Assembly (NCBI GenBank): GCA_002747805.1
Contig: PDQP01000019.1
Coordinates: 1 to 33,280, forward strand
Source: Deltaproteobacteria bacterium
GTDB lineage: Bacteria; Desulfobacterota; Desulfobulbia; Desulfobulbales; Desulfocapsaceae
Direction: 5' to 3'
Length of the DNA stretch: 33,280 bases
A program made the position numbers and the translations under genes. Shown here one piece after another: positions 14,416 through 24,164 of this stretch. Position 1 is the first letter of the stretch. Every line of letters begins with the position of its first letter. Under the pieces are notes generated by a model. That model saw only the letters and a list, made by a program, of their open reading frames with translations. It was not told where the DNA came from and did not search any database.

Positions 14416-17313
14416 TTATGAAATTTGCCTTTTTACAAGTTCCGCAAAGATTCCGTTTCTGTCCAAAAGTTCGTTATAGTTGCCCTGTTCAACAATTTTT
14501 CCGCCATCCATCACATAAATTCGATCGGCGTTGATAATCGTACTCAGGCGGTGGGCAATCACAACTCTGGTTACCTGAAGACGCTCAAGCGACTTGCTGA
14601 CCACGGTCTGGGTTTTGTTGTCCAAGGCAGCGGTAGCCTCATCAAGGAAGAGAATCGGCGGTCTGTTGACAATGGCCCGGGCAATGATCAGCCGCTGCCG
14701 CTGTCCGCCGGAGAGGGTACCGCCGCCGGCCGAAATCACGGTATGCATACCCATCGGCATCGCCGCAATATCCTTTTCCAGCCCGACCATGCGTGCCGCC
14801 TCTTCCGCATCGGCGAGGGTAAGCGGCGCCTGCCCGATGATGTTGGAAAAGATAGTGCCGGACATCACCTGTGAGTTTTGCAGCACCACGCCTATCTGCC
14901 TGCGCACCTCGCGGATATCCAAGCTGTCGAGGGGTTTGTTATCAAAATAGATCGTTCCCTCCTCGGCCTGTTCAAAACCCAGCAACAGCCGGAGCAGGGT
15001 TGACTTTCCCGAGCCGGAACCGCCGACAATGGCAACAAATTCTCCCGGATTGACCGTAAAGGATACATCCGTAAGCACCGGCGGCTTGTCGGCATGATAG
15101 CGGAAAGAAATATGCCTTGCTTCAATGCTCCCTTTAAGCATCCCCGGATCTTCCCGCGCTTCGTCAAATTCCGGCACGGCATCAAGAATTGGCTTCACCC
15201 TTTCCCAGAGCGGAATAATTTGAAGAGATTCGGTCACAGCCGAGGTCATGGCAAGAAAGGCACCCTGAAAGGCGCCGTAGGCGGCGACAAAGGCCAGAAA
15301 CCGACCGGTGGAAATCGGTTTTTCCCCCTGCAGCCCCTGAACCATCATATAAAAAATTGCCATCGAGGCCAGAATGGGAAAACCGGCGTTAAAGGTTACC
15401 TGAATATTTTGCAGGATACCCGCCCGAAAGGCCAGTTCTCTCTTTCGGGTAAAAATTTCCGCCCATTTGTTAAAGGCCCGCTCTTCGGTTCCCGATACCC
15501 TGAGTTTGGTAATCCCTGAGATTAACTGAAAAAGAAGTCCGGAATTTTTTCCTTCGAGTGCCATAATCTCCTTCTGCATGGCAAGCCGGCAGAGATTTAT
15601 GCTCACCGCCGCCGCAATCATAATCAGGGTGAGAGCTATGCCCAGCACGGCCATTTTGACATCATAATAAAAAAGCAGACCAAGATTAAAGACCGAAAAA
15701 AGAGAGGAAAGCACCGCCGTTACCAGCACTCCCGAAAGGGTGTCCTGAATGGCGGAAATTCCCAGCGAGCGGTTCGCCAGATCGCCGGCAGTAAAATCAC
15801 GGAAAAACGGCACCGGCAGGGAGAGCAGCCGATCCCAGACCGCCGCCTGCGTAACCCCGCCGACATAACTTTGAATGCGGAACCGGGCAAAGCCGCCGGT
15901 CAGGTCAAACAGAGCCTTGGCAACGGTACAGGAGAGCAGAATAAAGGCTATTTGCAGCATTTGTCCCTGTGATGCATCGGGGATAACGTGATCAAAAACA
16001 ATGCCGGTCATAATCGGCGTCAACAACGCCAGAAAACTGCTTACACAACCGGCAAGAAGCAGGGTGCCGCCGTCTTTGAGCCGCGACTTGATGCCCAGTT
16101 CATAAAAATCACGCAGACGTACCCTGCCAATCGGAAAAGGCCGGTAAAACATCCGGGCAGAAGGGTGCAAATTGGCGGCAACTTCACGGTTTACCCGCAC
16201 GGAAGAGCCGTCTTCAGGGTTCCGGAGCAGGTATTTTTTGGGCGATACCGGGATCAGAACCATCGGTGCCCGGTCTGCCATGCGGAAGGCCAGCAGGGGA
16301 CCGTTGTCATGATGCCACCAGTCGTCCCTGAGCAGCACCTCGCGGATGCGGAACCGGGAGGCACGGGCAATGTCCTCCGGCGAAGGCTCCCCTTTATCCC
16401 CCCGTTTCAAACGGGGCTCAACAATGGTCAGCTTTTGCAGTGAGGCCAGCATTCGGCAGGCGGTCAGCAGCGGGCGCCGGCGATCAATTTTCACCCGTTC
16501 GTCAGCATCCGGCCTGTGCAGAACATCCATAAAACCCTTGAGTGCCGCCGAATACTTTTCCCGATGCTCTTCCCGGCTTCTCTTTTGAATCGCTGCCGTC
16601 TCCTTTCGTTTGACTTCAATCTCCACGGCAATTCCCGGATAGAGGATGCGGTGGAAATTATCAAGGGCGGTAAAAAGTGCCGATATATCGGGAGGCTCCA
16701 CAGCCCGCACCCTTGCCCCCGGCTCTAGGGAGAGAAAAAGCCCGCCCGCAAGGCAGAAAAAACCCGGCTCCACTGCCGGCCACTCCGCTTTTCCCGTAAG
16801 TGTTGCCCTGCCGCCGACCAATTCAACAAGAACGTGCTCCCCCGCCGCCTTTACCGCCGTCTGCTTCGAAGAAGGAGGGCTGAGTTCGGAAGAAAGCGGA
16901 ATATAATCTTCGTCCGCCTTACCACAACGAATACCTGACATAACACCGCCTGTCCATCCGGCCAGCAGCCCGGCAAACTGAGCGACGGCCTGCCGCTCCT
17001 GCAGATGCCCGGCAAGAGTGTTGCGGTCAAGCCGCAGGAGGCGGGTTCCCCGGCCGCCCGCCGCCAGAAGCCCAAAGTCGTATTTTGAGCCGCTGCCGCA
17101 AAGAATATCGCCTGCCCGGGCGGAAAAGAGCCGACTCCTTGCCCCGGTCTGCCCATCGACCAAAACGGGAACGATAAAGACCTCGACCTTTCCCTCGCTG
17201 ATCAGCCAAAAGTCGTCCGTACCGTTCAGCAGAAGCGGTCTGTTTCCTTCGGCCTGTACCTCACGGCCACATTCCTTGAATATCTCGATTATTTCCTGTG
17301 CCTGTCTGCTCAT
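14416..17313 (-). CDS. NHLM-type bacteriocin exporter ABC protein without C39 peptidase
   Basis: A ~965-residue ABC permease/ATPase of the kind paired with NHLP-leader peptides. The N-terminal ~400 residues are not a C39 domain; an early stretch (WLISEGKVEVFIVPVL ... LFSARAGDILCG) resembles a cyclic-nucleotide-binding-like or cupin-like beta-roll. The membrane domain occupies ~420-700. The ATPase follows with Walker A GGSGSGKST (~762), signature LSGGQRQRLIIARAI, Walker B ILFLDEATAALD and switch His VIAHRLS, so it should hydrolyse ATP. It lies about a dozen bases after the C39 exporter gene, and the two probably form a heterodimer in the inner membrane. I use ATG 17313 (MSRQAQEI); the track uses an upstream GTG at 17322. 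Neither has a clear ribosome site. Confidence 0.9.
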   Translation of the reverse strand: MSRQAQEIIEIFKECGREVQAEGNRPLLLNGTDDFWLISEGKVEVFIVPVLVDGQTGARSRLFSARAGDILCGSGSKYDFGLLAAGGRGTRLLRLDRNTLAGHLQERQAVAQFAGLLAGWTGGVMSGIRCGKADEDYIPLSSELSPPSSKQTAVKAAGEHVLVELVGGRATLTGKAEWPAVEPGFFCLAGGLFLSLEPGARVRAVEPPDISALFTALDNFHRILYPGIAVEIEVKRKETAAIQKRSREEHREKYSAALKGFMDVLHRPDADERVKIDRRRPLLTACRMLASLQKLTIVEPRLKRGDKGEPSPEDIARASRFRIREVLLRDDWWHHDNGPLLAFRMADRAPMVLIPVSPKKYLLRNPEDGSSVRVNREVAANLHPSARMFYRPFPIGRVRLRDFYELGIKSRLKDGGTLLLAGCVSSFLALLTPIMTGIVFDHVIPDASQGQMLQIAFILLSCTVAKALFDLTGGFARFRIQSYVGGVTQAAVWDRLLSLPVPFFRDFTAGDLANRSLGISAIQDTLSGVLVTAVLSSLFSVFNLGLLFYYDVKMAVLGIALTLIMIAAAVSINLCRLAMQKEIMALEGKNSGLLFQLISGITKLRVSGTEERAFNKWAEIFTRKRELAFRAGILQNIQVTFNAGFPILASMAIFYMMVQGLQGEKPISTGRFLAFVAAYGAFQGAFLAMTSAVTESLQIIPLWERVKPILDAVPEFDEAREDPGMLKGSIEARHISFRYHADKPPVLTDVSFTVNPGEFVAIVGGSGSGKSTLLRLLLGFEQAEEGTIYFDNKPLDSLDIREVRRQIGVVLQNSQVMSGTIFSNIIGQAPLTLADAEEAARMVGLEKDIAAMPMGMHTVISAGGGTLSGGQRQRLIIARAIVNRPPILFLDEATAALDNKTQTVVSKSLERLQVTRVVIAHRLSTIINADRIYVMDGGKIVEQGNYNELLDRNGIFAELVKRQIS

Positions 17314-17325
17314 AAACAACACTTG

Positions 17326-19503
17326 TCAGTAAGAGTGGATCAGCTCGTAATACGGCCCGTCAACGCCGGCCATCTCTTCATGTGTCCCCCGCTGGACTAT
17401 TTTCCCCTGATCCAGAACAATGATTTCATCACAGTCGCGGATGGTGCTGAGACGGTGTGCCACAATCAGGGCGGTACAGCCGCGGCGTCTGATATTGTCG
17501 TCGACTATCTTTTCCATTCGTGCATCCAGGGCCGAAGTGGCCTCATCAAGGATGAGAATTGACGGATTGCGGACAAAGGCACGGGCAATTTCAAGCCGCT
17601 GCCGCTGTCCGCCGCTGAAATTCGTGCCGCCTTCGGCTACCTCCGAGCCGTATCCGCCGGCCCGGGCGGCAATGTCATCGTGAATAAAGGCATCCTTGGC
17701 GGCGGCAACCACCTGTTCATCGGGGATTACCTCGTCCCACATGGTGATATTCTCACGGACGGTACCGGCAAAGATAAATATCTCCTGATCAACCATGGCG
17801 ATGGAGTTATGTCTCATCTCCGGCGGAATCTCCTCCGCAGGCAGACCGTCAAAGCGAATCGTTCCCGAACGGGGGTGATACAGACCGGCAACGATTCCGG
17901 CGATGGTCGATTTGCCGGAACCCGACCCTCCGACCAAGGCCACCCGGCTGCCCGGTTTAAGTGACAGGGAGAAATTTTCAATCAGCGGTTTTTCCGGTGC
18001 GGAATAGCCAAAACAGAGATTCTCAATCTCAATTGCACCCTGCAGGCGGGGTTCGGGGAAATTTTCGAGGGCGATAAATGAGGCATCGGGGCGATACTGC
18101 CGCTCCACGGGATAATTTTCCACGTCATCAAGACGTTCCATATCGGCAGCCGCTTCCTGCAGGGTGGTACCCAGATTGACCAGTTGATTAAAAGGAGTCA
18201 TAAAGCTGACCATCAGACTTTGAAAGGCAACCAGCATACCCATGGTCATCCGGCCTTCCATCACCCGAAAACCGCCGATTATCAGCACCGCCGCATTGAC
18301 CAGTGCCATCAGAAAAACCGGCAGGGTGGACAGAATCAGAGACGGCACCGCCAGTTTCTGTGAGGCGTTAATCTCCTTGGTAAGCTGCCCCGACCACATG
18401 GCAAAAAAATCGGACTCGCCGCCGGTGGCCTTCAGGGTCTCGATCATTTGCAGACCGGCCATCGAATAACCGACCAGTTTTCCGCTTTCCTGTTGTAATT
18501 TTTTGTTAAGAACTTTTCTTTTCCCCGAGACCAGCCGCAGGACAAACAGATTGACACAGGCAATCCCGACCCCTGCCGCCGTAAGTAAAATATCGTAGCA
18601 GGCCATCATGGCTGCGTAAAAAAACACCATCATCAGATTCAGGACATTGACGGATATGTCACCGGAGAGCAGGCGGGCAACCTTGTCGTTCAGCTGGATA
18701 CGGCTGCAAATATCTCCTGCCATCCGCCGGGTAAAAAAATCAATCGGCAGACGGAAGATATGGGTGAAATATTTTGCCGAACCGGTCAGGGCAAGTTTGG
18801 TCTCAAAGCGCATCAGGTAATATTCCTGAAGCCAGGTTACGCCGGTACGCAGGAGAAAGGTCAAAAACATTGCCAGCAGCAGGGGCTTGAACCAGCCGTA
18901 CATATGGGCAACCAGAATATTATCGACAAAGATCTTGGCAAAAACCGGCACCACCAAGCCGGGCAAGACCAGAATCAGCCCGGCCAGAACCACAAAGGGC
19001 AGTGCCGAACCGGTATTGGCAAGACGTTTTTTGATCGAACTGAAAATACTGTTTTTTTTCCCTTCCTTTCTAAATTCCGGACCGGGCGTAAAGGTGAGAA
19101 CAATACCGGTAAAACTGTCGTCAAAATCCTCCCGGGAGACCACCCGCGGACCGTCGGCCGGATCATTGAGATAGACCTTGCCGCCCTTAAAGCCCTCCAC
19201 TACCAGAAAATGGTTGAAATTCCAGAAGACGATAACGGGGAAGGTCATCTTCCGCAGGGCCTCGGGTTCGTAGGAATACCCCTTGGCAATCATGCCGTGC
19301 TTTCGGGCGGCCCTCAGAATATTGGCGGCCTTGCTGCCGTCGCGGGAGACGCCGCAGTCGCTGCGAAGGCTTTCAAGAGGAACAATCCTGCCGTAGCAGG
19401 CCAGAATCATCGCCAGCGAGGCCGCCCCGCACTCCACCGCCTCCATTTGCAGGACGGTCGGCGTTTTTACCCGTTTTCCGGGTCTTGTCCGTGATGCTGT
19501 CAT
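17326..19503 (-). CDS. NHLM-type peptide exporter: C39 peptidase, permease and ATPase
   Basis: A 725-residue bifunctional exporter that removes the double-glycine leader and drives export through the inner membrane. The N-terminal C39 peptidase has Q19 and C25 (LQMEAVECGAASLAM), H98 (NFNHFLVVEGF) and D114 (YLNDPADG), a complete catalytic set. The membrane domain spans ~165-450. The ATPase contains VGGSGSGKST (~520), FSGGQRQRLEIARAF, ILILDEATSALD and VAHRLS. The leaders encoded across the divergent promoter region end in VAGG, the expected C39 site. Its ATG overlaps the stop of the HlyD-type gene (ATGA), so the two are translationally coupled. Family length and motif order are normal. Confidence 0.95.
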   Translation of the reverse strand: MTASRTRPGKRVKTPTVLQMEAVECGAASLAMILACYGRIVPLESLRSDCGVSRDGSKAANILRAARKHGMIAKGYSYEPEALRKMTFPVIVFWNFNHFLVVEGFKGGKVYLNDPADGPRVVSREDFDDSFTGIVLTFTPGPEFRKEGKKNSIFSSIKKRLANTGSALPFVVLAGLILVLPGLVVPVFAKIFVDNILVAHMYGWFKPLLLAMFLTFLLRTGVTWLQEYYLMRFETKLALTGSAKYFTHIFRLPIDFFTRRMAGDICSRIQLNDKVARLLSGDISVNVLNLMMVFFYAAMMACYDILLTAAGVGIACVNLFVLRLVSGKRKVLNKKLQQESGKLVGYSMAGLQMIETLKATGGESDFFAMWSGQLTKEINASQKLAVPSLILSTLPVFLMALVNAAVLIIGGFRVMEGRMTMGMLVAFQSLMVSFMTPFNQLVNLGTTLQEAAADMERLDDVENYPVERQYRPDASFIALENFPEPRLQGAIEIENLCFGYSAPEKPLIENFSLSLKPGSRVALVGGSGSGKSTIAGIVAGLYHPRSGTIRFDGLPAEEIPPEMRHNSIAMVDQEIFIFAGTVRENITMWDEVIPDEQVVAAAKDAFIHDDIAARAGGYGSEVAEGGTNFSGGQRQRLEIARAFVRNPSILILDEATSALDARMEKIVDDNIRRRGCTALIVAHRLSTIRDCDEIIVLDQGKIVQRGTHEEMAGVDGPYYELIHSY

Positions 19504-20786
19504 GGTTTTTTCGGTGCCTCCTCCGACCGGCCGAAGACGATCTTTTTCAGCAACGGTATCACCAGACTCACGGGACGGTGCTCCTCCACAATGACACTGC
19601 CGTTACACAGGGTTCCGGTTTCCGGTTTTAATTGGGGGCCTTCCCCGGAAGTCCACTTATAGCCGCTGGTATTATCAAATTCGGGAATCATGGCAGCGTG
19701 TACCTCAAAAACACCGCCCTCCTCGGTAAGGGTCGTAACCAGCGTCTGATTATGCAGGATGTTTTGCATACCTTCAAGGGTTGCCGGATAGTCGGTTACA
19801 TAGGTAACAAGCCCGACCATAAAACCGTACTCCTCGGGTCTGACGGTAGAGGGCGACAGATGAATCTTCATGCCCTGCTTGATTTTTTTGCCGTCCTTGG
19901 CCGGAAAAAAAAGCACCGCCTCAAGGTTTCGGGTATCTTTGCCGGTCTTTTCCACCGAATAAAGCCGGGTTCCCATGCTTACCGGCGAGCCGGGCGCCGC
20001 AGAAATGGAAATAATACGTCCGGCATGAGGACTGATCACCCGTGAGGAAAGCTCCAGCCGGTTCCGCAATACGCGGACAGCACCCCTTTTTTCCCTGATC
20101 GCACTCTCCATGTCGGTCAACTCCTCCCCGGTCCGGCTGTCGGTCTTATAGCGCTGCAGGCTGAGATCCCGGAGTTCCGACTGCAGGGAGCGGATTTTGC
20201 CCTTGGCGGCGTCTATCTCCAGCCGGGTTTCCAAAACCTGCTTTTGGGTGATATATCCCTGTTTTGCCAGGGCACTCTGATTGGTCAGACGCTCCTTGAG
20301 CCGGTTTAACCGTTTTTTGACCTCGCCGACAGAGCTTTCAATATTCTGCCGCTTCTGCTCAATACTCTTGTCGTGCAGCTTTTTCTGAACCTCGTTTCGG
20401 GTCTTGAGGGTCTTGTATTTTGCTGTCAGATCAGCCAGTTCCAGATTGGCCTGTCTGATTTCGGCGACAATTTCCCTCTGGTCGATCCGGGCCACCACCT
20501 GTCCCTTGCGGATCCGGTCGCCAACCTCAAAATAGAGGTTTTTCACCCTGCCGGTCGAAGGCGAACTGATCAGCCGCACCCCGCCGGTTCTGATCAGTAT
20601 CCCCTTGCCGGAAACCTTGGTGGGAATGGAACCGGCAAATCCCCATACCACGACGCTTATTGCCAGCAGCCCGAAGGCGGCAAGGGCAAACCAGCCCCGT
20701 GGGGAGGTGATGCGCATCAGGGTATCCAGTTCTTCGGGAGAAGCCAGTTTTGCCAGTGCCTTGCTACGGAAAATACCTTTAGCCAC
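19500..20786 (-). CDS. NHLM-type secretion membrane-fusion protein (HlyD family)
   Basis: A 428-residue periplasmic adaptor expected to link the ABC exporter to a TolC-type outer-membrane channel. There is a cytoplasmic N-terminus (KLASPEELDTLMRIT), one TM helix (~33-55, WFALAAFGLLAISVVVWGF), and a first lipoyl half GKGILIRTGGVRLISSPSTGRV. A long Lys/Arg/Glu-rich coiled coil follows (~100-205). The second half is RVISPHAGRIISISAAPGSPV, followed by a beta-barrel region. The C-terminus GTLCNGSVIVEEHRPVSLVIPLLKK is typical of this family. It sits between the TolC-like genes and the C39 exporter gene, overlapping the latter by four bases. Confidence 0.93.
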   Translation of the reverse strand: MAKGIFRSKALAKLASPEELDTLMRITSPRGWFALAAFGLLAISVVVWGFAGSIPTKVSGKGILIRTGGVRLISSPSTGRVKNLYFEVGDRIRKGQVVARIDQREIVAEIRQANLELADLTAKYKTLKTRNEVQKKLHDKSIEQKRQNIESSVGEVKKRLNRLKERLTNQSALAKQGYITQKQVLETRLEIDAAKGKIRSLQSELRDLSLQRYKTDSRTGEELTDMESAIREKRGAVRVLRNRLELSSRVISPHAGRIISISAAPGSPVSMGTRLYSVEKTGKDTRNLEAVLFFPAKDGKKIKQGMKIHLSPSTVRPEEYGFMVGLVTYVTDYPATLEGMQNILHNQTLVTTLTEEGGVFEVHAAMIPEFDNTSGYKWTSGEGPQLKPETGTLCNGSVIVEEHRPVSLVIPLLKKIVFGRSEEAPKKP

Positions 20787-20813
20787 AATATGCCTCTTGA
20801 TTTGTACTCTTTC

Positions 20814-22319
20814 TTATTTACCGGGCAGTACCGGCGGTGCCGACTCTTGCAGACGGTAGGAACCGTTGCTGCCGTCCATAAAGGATGCCGTTTCAAATCG
20901 TAATGCGGAAAGTGCCGCGGCACAATCGGCACGGCTGTCCAGCAGCTGCAGGGAGGCGACTTCCAGATCCCTTTGCACCGCCAGCAAATCAAGGACGGTT
21001 CCCATGCCGAGCTGCATCTTTTTCTGCTCCGCCTCAAGGGATTTTTCATACTCCCGAACCGCCGTTGCTGCCTCCTTTTGCATCTCCTTGCAGATAAACA
21101 TATTATCAACCGCCTCCATCACCCCAAGCCGAATGGTGCGTTCAAGCTCGCTGCTTTTGATTTCTGCCTGTTTGAACCGATGCCGTTTTTGTGTAACAAT
21201 GCCTTCTGCCCCGTTATTGCCCGCGGGGCGGCGGAATCTGATGCCGCCGGAGAGGGAAGCCGTATCGTCAAAATGCAGGGAATCCGAAAAATCTCCCCCT
21301 TGCGAAAGGCCGTCCGCCTGCCCCTGCAAATACAGATTCAGTTCCGGGCTGCATCCGTCTTTCGCTCCGGCCAGCATAATTCCGGCCGCATCCTTGCCGG
21401 CCCGGGCGGCGGCGAGATCCTTTCTGCGGGAGAGGGCGAGAGCCGTCATTTCCTCGACATAACGCTCCTTGTCGGGCAGGGTAAATTCCGGCCACGGCTC
21501 ATCGGCAAATTCCATCGCCGCCAGCTCGGCGGCACTCACTCCCATCGCCTCTCCCAGGGCATTTTTTTTGATGCTCAACTCCTTGGCCGCCAAAATCCGC
21601 CTTGCCCGGCTGTCGGCAGCCTGAGCATGCAGCGGCAACAGGTCGGCAGCCGCCCGTTCACCGGCCTCAACCAGATGCAGGACATCGTCCAGATACTGCC
21701 GAATCCGTTGTTCACTCTCCCTCATCACCGCCAGACGGCGGCGGGCAGCCTGATAATCCCGGAAGGCATCGGTGCTCTGCCGCAGCTGCCCGGTGATGGT
21801 GTCGAGCAGCTTGTATTCCGCCTGCCGGACGGCAAACTCCGCCGCCCGCTCGTCAGCCGTTACCGCTTCGCGTCCCCGTCCCCGCCACAGGGGAAAATCG
21901 ATTTTAAGCAACAGGGAGCCGCGCCCTTGCTGCTCCTCATCGCCGCTTCTTTCCCTGCTGCCCTCAACGGTTATTTCGGCGGCGGTCAGAATACCGCTGC
22001 GAAACCGTTTTTCGCTGCCGGCGGTCAGGTTATGTTTCAGGTATTTTTGGGTTAGGCGGGAATTCTCCTCGCTCAAACTGCTCTCTTCAAGGCTTGAAAA
22101 GGAAAGAGAGGCGGAATCCGACCGGTCAAAGCCGCCGCTTGCCTCCTGCAACTGCCCCTTCGCCCTGCCGACCTCCTCCCGGCTGTTTTTAATCGGGGAA
22201 GATGAGAGCAGGGTCAGGCGCAAAACCTCCGGCAGGGAAACCGGAGTGCGGGCATCGCCCGGAGTTGCGGATAATATCAGCACTGCACATACAATCACGG
22301 TCTGAAAGGGTTGGTTCAT
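20814..22319 (-). CDS. TolC-type outer-membrane efflux protein (second copy)
   Basis: A 501-residue outer-membrane channel protein. The Sec signal peptide is MNQPFQTVIVCAVLILSATPGDA, followed by SLPEVLRLTLLSSSPI, the usual first helix of TolC-family repeats. Long Glu/Arg/Ala-rich helices alternate with short strands, and the second repeat ends KKMQLGMGTVLDLLAVQRDLEVASLQLLDSRAD, a typical TolC signature region. It probably forms the outer end of the lanthipeptide export path together with the HlyD adaptor encoded 27 bases downstream. Its ATG overlaps the stop of the first TolC-like gene (ATGA). The two copies share the same plan but are clearly diverged. Confidence 0.9.
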   Translation of the reverse strand: MNQPFQTVIVCAVLILSATPGDARTPVSLPEVLRLTLLSSSPIKNSREEVGRAKGQLQEASGGFDRSDSASLSFSSLEESSLSEENSRLTQKYLKHNLTAGSEKRFRSGILTAAEITVEGSRERSGDEEQQGRGSLLLKIDFPLWRGRGREAVTADERAAEFAVRQAEYKLLDTITGQLRQSTDAFRDYQAARRRLAVMRESEQRIRQYLDDVLHLVEAGERAAADLLPLHAQAADSRARRILAAKELSIKKNALGEAMGVSAAELAAMEFADEPWPEFTLPDKERYVEEMTALALSRRKDLAAARAGKDAAGIMLAGAKDGCSPELNLYLQGQADGLSQGGDFSDSLHFDDTASLSGGIRFRRPAGNNGAEGIVTQKRHRFKQAEIKSSELERTIRLGVMEAVDNMFICKEMQKEAATAVREYEKSLEAEQKKMQLGMGTVLDLLAVQRDLEVASLQLLDSRADCAAALSALRFETASFMDGSNGSYRLQESAPPVLPGK

Positions 22320-23833
22320 TGCGGTCTCCCTGAGTTTTGCACGGTGTTCATAAGCGGCAGATGCCTGAGCCGGGCTGCGGCCGAGGCGGCTTCAAGATTG
22401 CCGTCATTCAGAAGCGAAGCCGTTTGATGATGCAGGCCCGCCAGAGCCGCAGCATATCGGCTTCGGTCTGCCAGTTCCGAAATCTCGGCCGCTTCAAGTT
22501 TGTCGTGCATCAGTAGTAAATCCGGAAGGGTTGACATACCAAGCGCCGCCTTTTTCTCCTCGGCAACAATTGCCCGCCGATATGCAGCGACCGCCGCCTC
22601 TCTCTCCTTCAACACGAAGACCAAATCGGCGAGGCGTTTGGTCTCCGAGGTGACGGCGAGGCAGATATTTCTTGCCAGTTCAAGCTGCTTTCGTTCGGCA
22701 ATCCTCAGTTGGGAGTACCTGACGGCTAAGGCTCCCTCGGCGGCATGATTACCGCTCGGCAGGGCAAATTTCAACCCGCCGACTACGGAGGTAACATCGT
22801 CCGGACCGGACGGCCCGTCATCATCAACTCCGGTGTAAGAGGCGGCCAAAAAGAGATCAGCCTGCGGTCTTTTTTGTATCTCGCTCTCTTGCAGACGCAG
22901 GCGGGCGGCCCGGACGACCTTTTCCCCGGCGGCCAAATCCGGGCGGTGCTTCAGGGCAAAAAGAACCAGCCTCTCCGTATAGCCCGGCACGTCCTTAATC
23001 TCTTCGGGGTAAGGAAGATTTTGTTCGTCCGGTTCAAGTGCTTTTATCTCGTCGGCGGTAATACCGACAATCTTCGCCAGATTGTATCCTGCCCGTAGAT
23101 ATTTCCGCTCGGCTGCCTGCACCCGGTTTTTCCTGCCGGCAATTTCGGCACGGATCAAAAAAAGGTCATTTGCCGTTTTTTCGCCCAGTTCGACCATGCG
23201 GCGGTAGTGGCTCAGCAGCTCGCCGGAACGCCTCAGACTTTGCCGGTAGACGGCCAGCTCCCTCTTTGCCGAAAGCAACGACCAGTAGGCGGAAGCAGCC
23301 CGGCAGGTCTGACCGGAAAGCAGATGCTCAAGGGTAAGCTGTTTACCCTCGGCCTCCAGCCGGGCGGCTTGTCGGGATACGGCAAGAACCCGGCCGGGAT
23401 TTTTTAGCAGGGGGACATTAAGCCGTAATTCCGGTTCATAGCTTTGCCGGGTGCGTTCTTCAATACTGCCGTGTTCCGCCTTGAGAGACAACAACAGGCG
23501 GCAGCCGCAAGGAAAGAGTTTTTCCGTTTCGGCGGTCAGGGTAATGAGCTTTTGCTCTTCGTCAGCCGCTTCGCTTTGGTCTTGCCGATACTCGTAAGCG
23601 GCGTTTGCGGCAAGATTTGGATCGAAAAAACCGTCAAGATTTTGAACAATGCCCCGGGCAACGGCCGTCTCGTGGATTTGCAGGCGGATAAAACCGTTTT
23701 TGGTCAGAGTGAGTTCCAAGGCATCGGTCAGAGAAAGAAGACCGGAAAAACCGCCCCCGTCCTGTTTTGCTTTTACGGAAAAAGGAGTAATGGCAAGCAA
23801 AATAAAAATGATAAGGAGACAGTTTCTTTTCAT
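22316..23833 (-). CDS. TolC-type outer-membrane efflux protein (first copy)
   Basis: A 505-residue TolC-family protein with signal peptide MKRNCLLIIFILLAITPFSVKA and SLTDALELTLTKNGFIRLQI at the start of the first repeat. The C-terminal repeat ends KKAALGMSTLPDLLLMHDKLEAAEISELADRSRYAAALA, matching the same region of the neighbouring copy. As the first gene of the minus-strand export operon, it faces the precursor genes across a 434-base divergent region. The two copies may form a mixed trimer or serve different products, or one may be redundant; the sequence does not decide. Start ATG has GGAGA nearby (AAGGAGACAG upstream on the minus strand). Confidence 0.9.
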   Translation of the reverse strand: MKRNCLLIIFILLAITPFSVKAKQDGGGFSGLLSLTDALELTLTKNGFIRLQIHETAVARGIVQNLDGFFDPNLAANAAYEYRQDQSEAADEEQKLITLTAETEKLFPCGCRLLLSLKAEHGSIEERTRQSYEPELRLNVPLLKNPGRVLAVSRQAARLEAEGKQLTLEHLLSGQTCRAASAYWSLLSAKRELAVYRQSLRRSGELLSHYRRMVELGEKTANDLFLIRAEIAGRKNRVQAAERKYLRAGYNLAKIVGITADEIKALEPDEQNLPYPEEIKDVPGYTERLVLFALKHRPDLAAGEKVVRAARLRLQESEIQKRPQADLFLAASYTGVDDDGPSGPDDVTSVVGGLKFALPSGNHAAEGALAVRYSQLRIAERKQLELARNICLAVTSETKRLADLVFVLKEREAAVAAYRRAIVAEEKKAALGMSTLPDLLLMHDKLEAAEISELADRSRYAAALAGLHHQTASLLNDGNLEAASAAARLRHLPLMNTVQNSGRPQ

Positions 23834-23859
23834 TTTCCCCGTTATTATTCTTTACGATT

Positions 23860-23875
23860 AACCGTCAATAACCGT
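23860..23875. repeat. AACCGT direct repeat with 10-base period near the TolC-like gene start
   Basis: AACCGT occurs at 23860 and again at 23870, one helical turn apart, 27 bases upstream of the minus-strand ATG. The reverse-complement form TAACGGT occurs further up (about 23902 and 24101). Such phased repeats are typical of response-regulator sites, but the motif is short and could be chance. Confidence 0.25.
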
Positions 23876-24119
23876 AAATGTCTGCACGAGTTATCGAAAA
23901 GTAACGGTATGCCACGTCGTCAATCAACAAGACAAACCCGACAACAACCAATTATAAAATTAAGCCATAAAATCACATAAACCACAATGTTTTTTATTTT
24001 ATCAGATTGAACTTTATAGATTTTCCGTGTTTTTCGAGATGGTAAAAAATGACTGTCAGCTAACTCGCTGGTTTCCTTTTCTAAATTTCAAGAGTACAAA
24101 TAACGGTCAAGATTTGCTG

Positions 24120-24147
24120 TTGCGTAATCAAAAATTTTGGGTAATCT
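24120..24147 (+). promoter_or_regulatory. Candidate promoter for the lanthipeptide precursors
   Basis: TTGCGT (24120-24125) and TAATCT (24142-24147) are separated by 16 bases in the AT-rich divergent region. The transcript would start near 24155, just before a series of hairpins. The match is modest; a regulated promoter is possible. The remainder of the 434-base gap (23834-24267) is AT-rich on the TolC side and GC-rich with hairpins on the precursor side, without a supported gene. Confidence 0.3.
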
Positions 24148-24164
24148 ATCTTTGTGTTCTGGTT

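Noticed and set aside
18760-19494. 244-residue plus-strand ORF opposite the C39 exporter
   Set aside because: Rich in Gly, Gln, His and Lys without domains, opposite a well-supported C39 ABC exporter; a shadow frame.
20866-22305. Long plus-strand ORFs opposite the TolC-like genes (198, 360 and 177 residues)
   Set aside because: They are low-complexity Arg/Ser/Pro-rich shadows of GC-rich genes; the opposite strand encodes clear TolC-family proteins.
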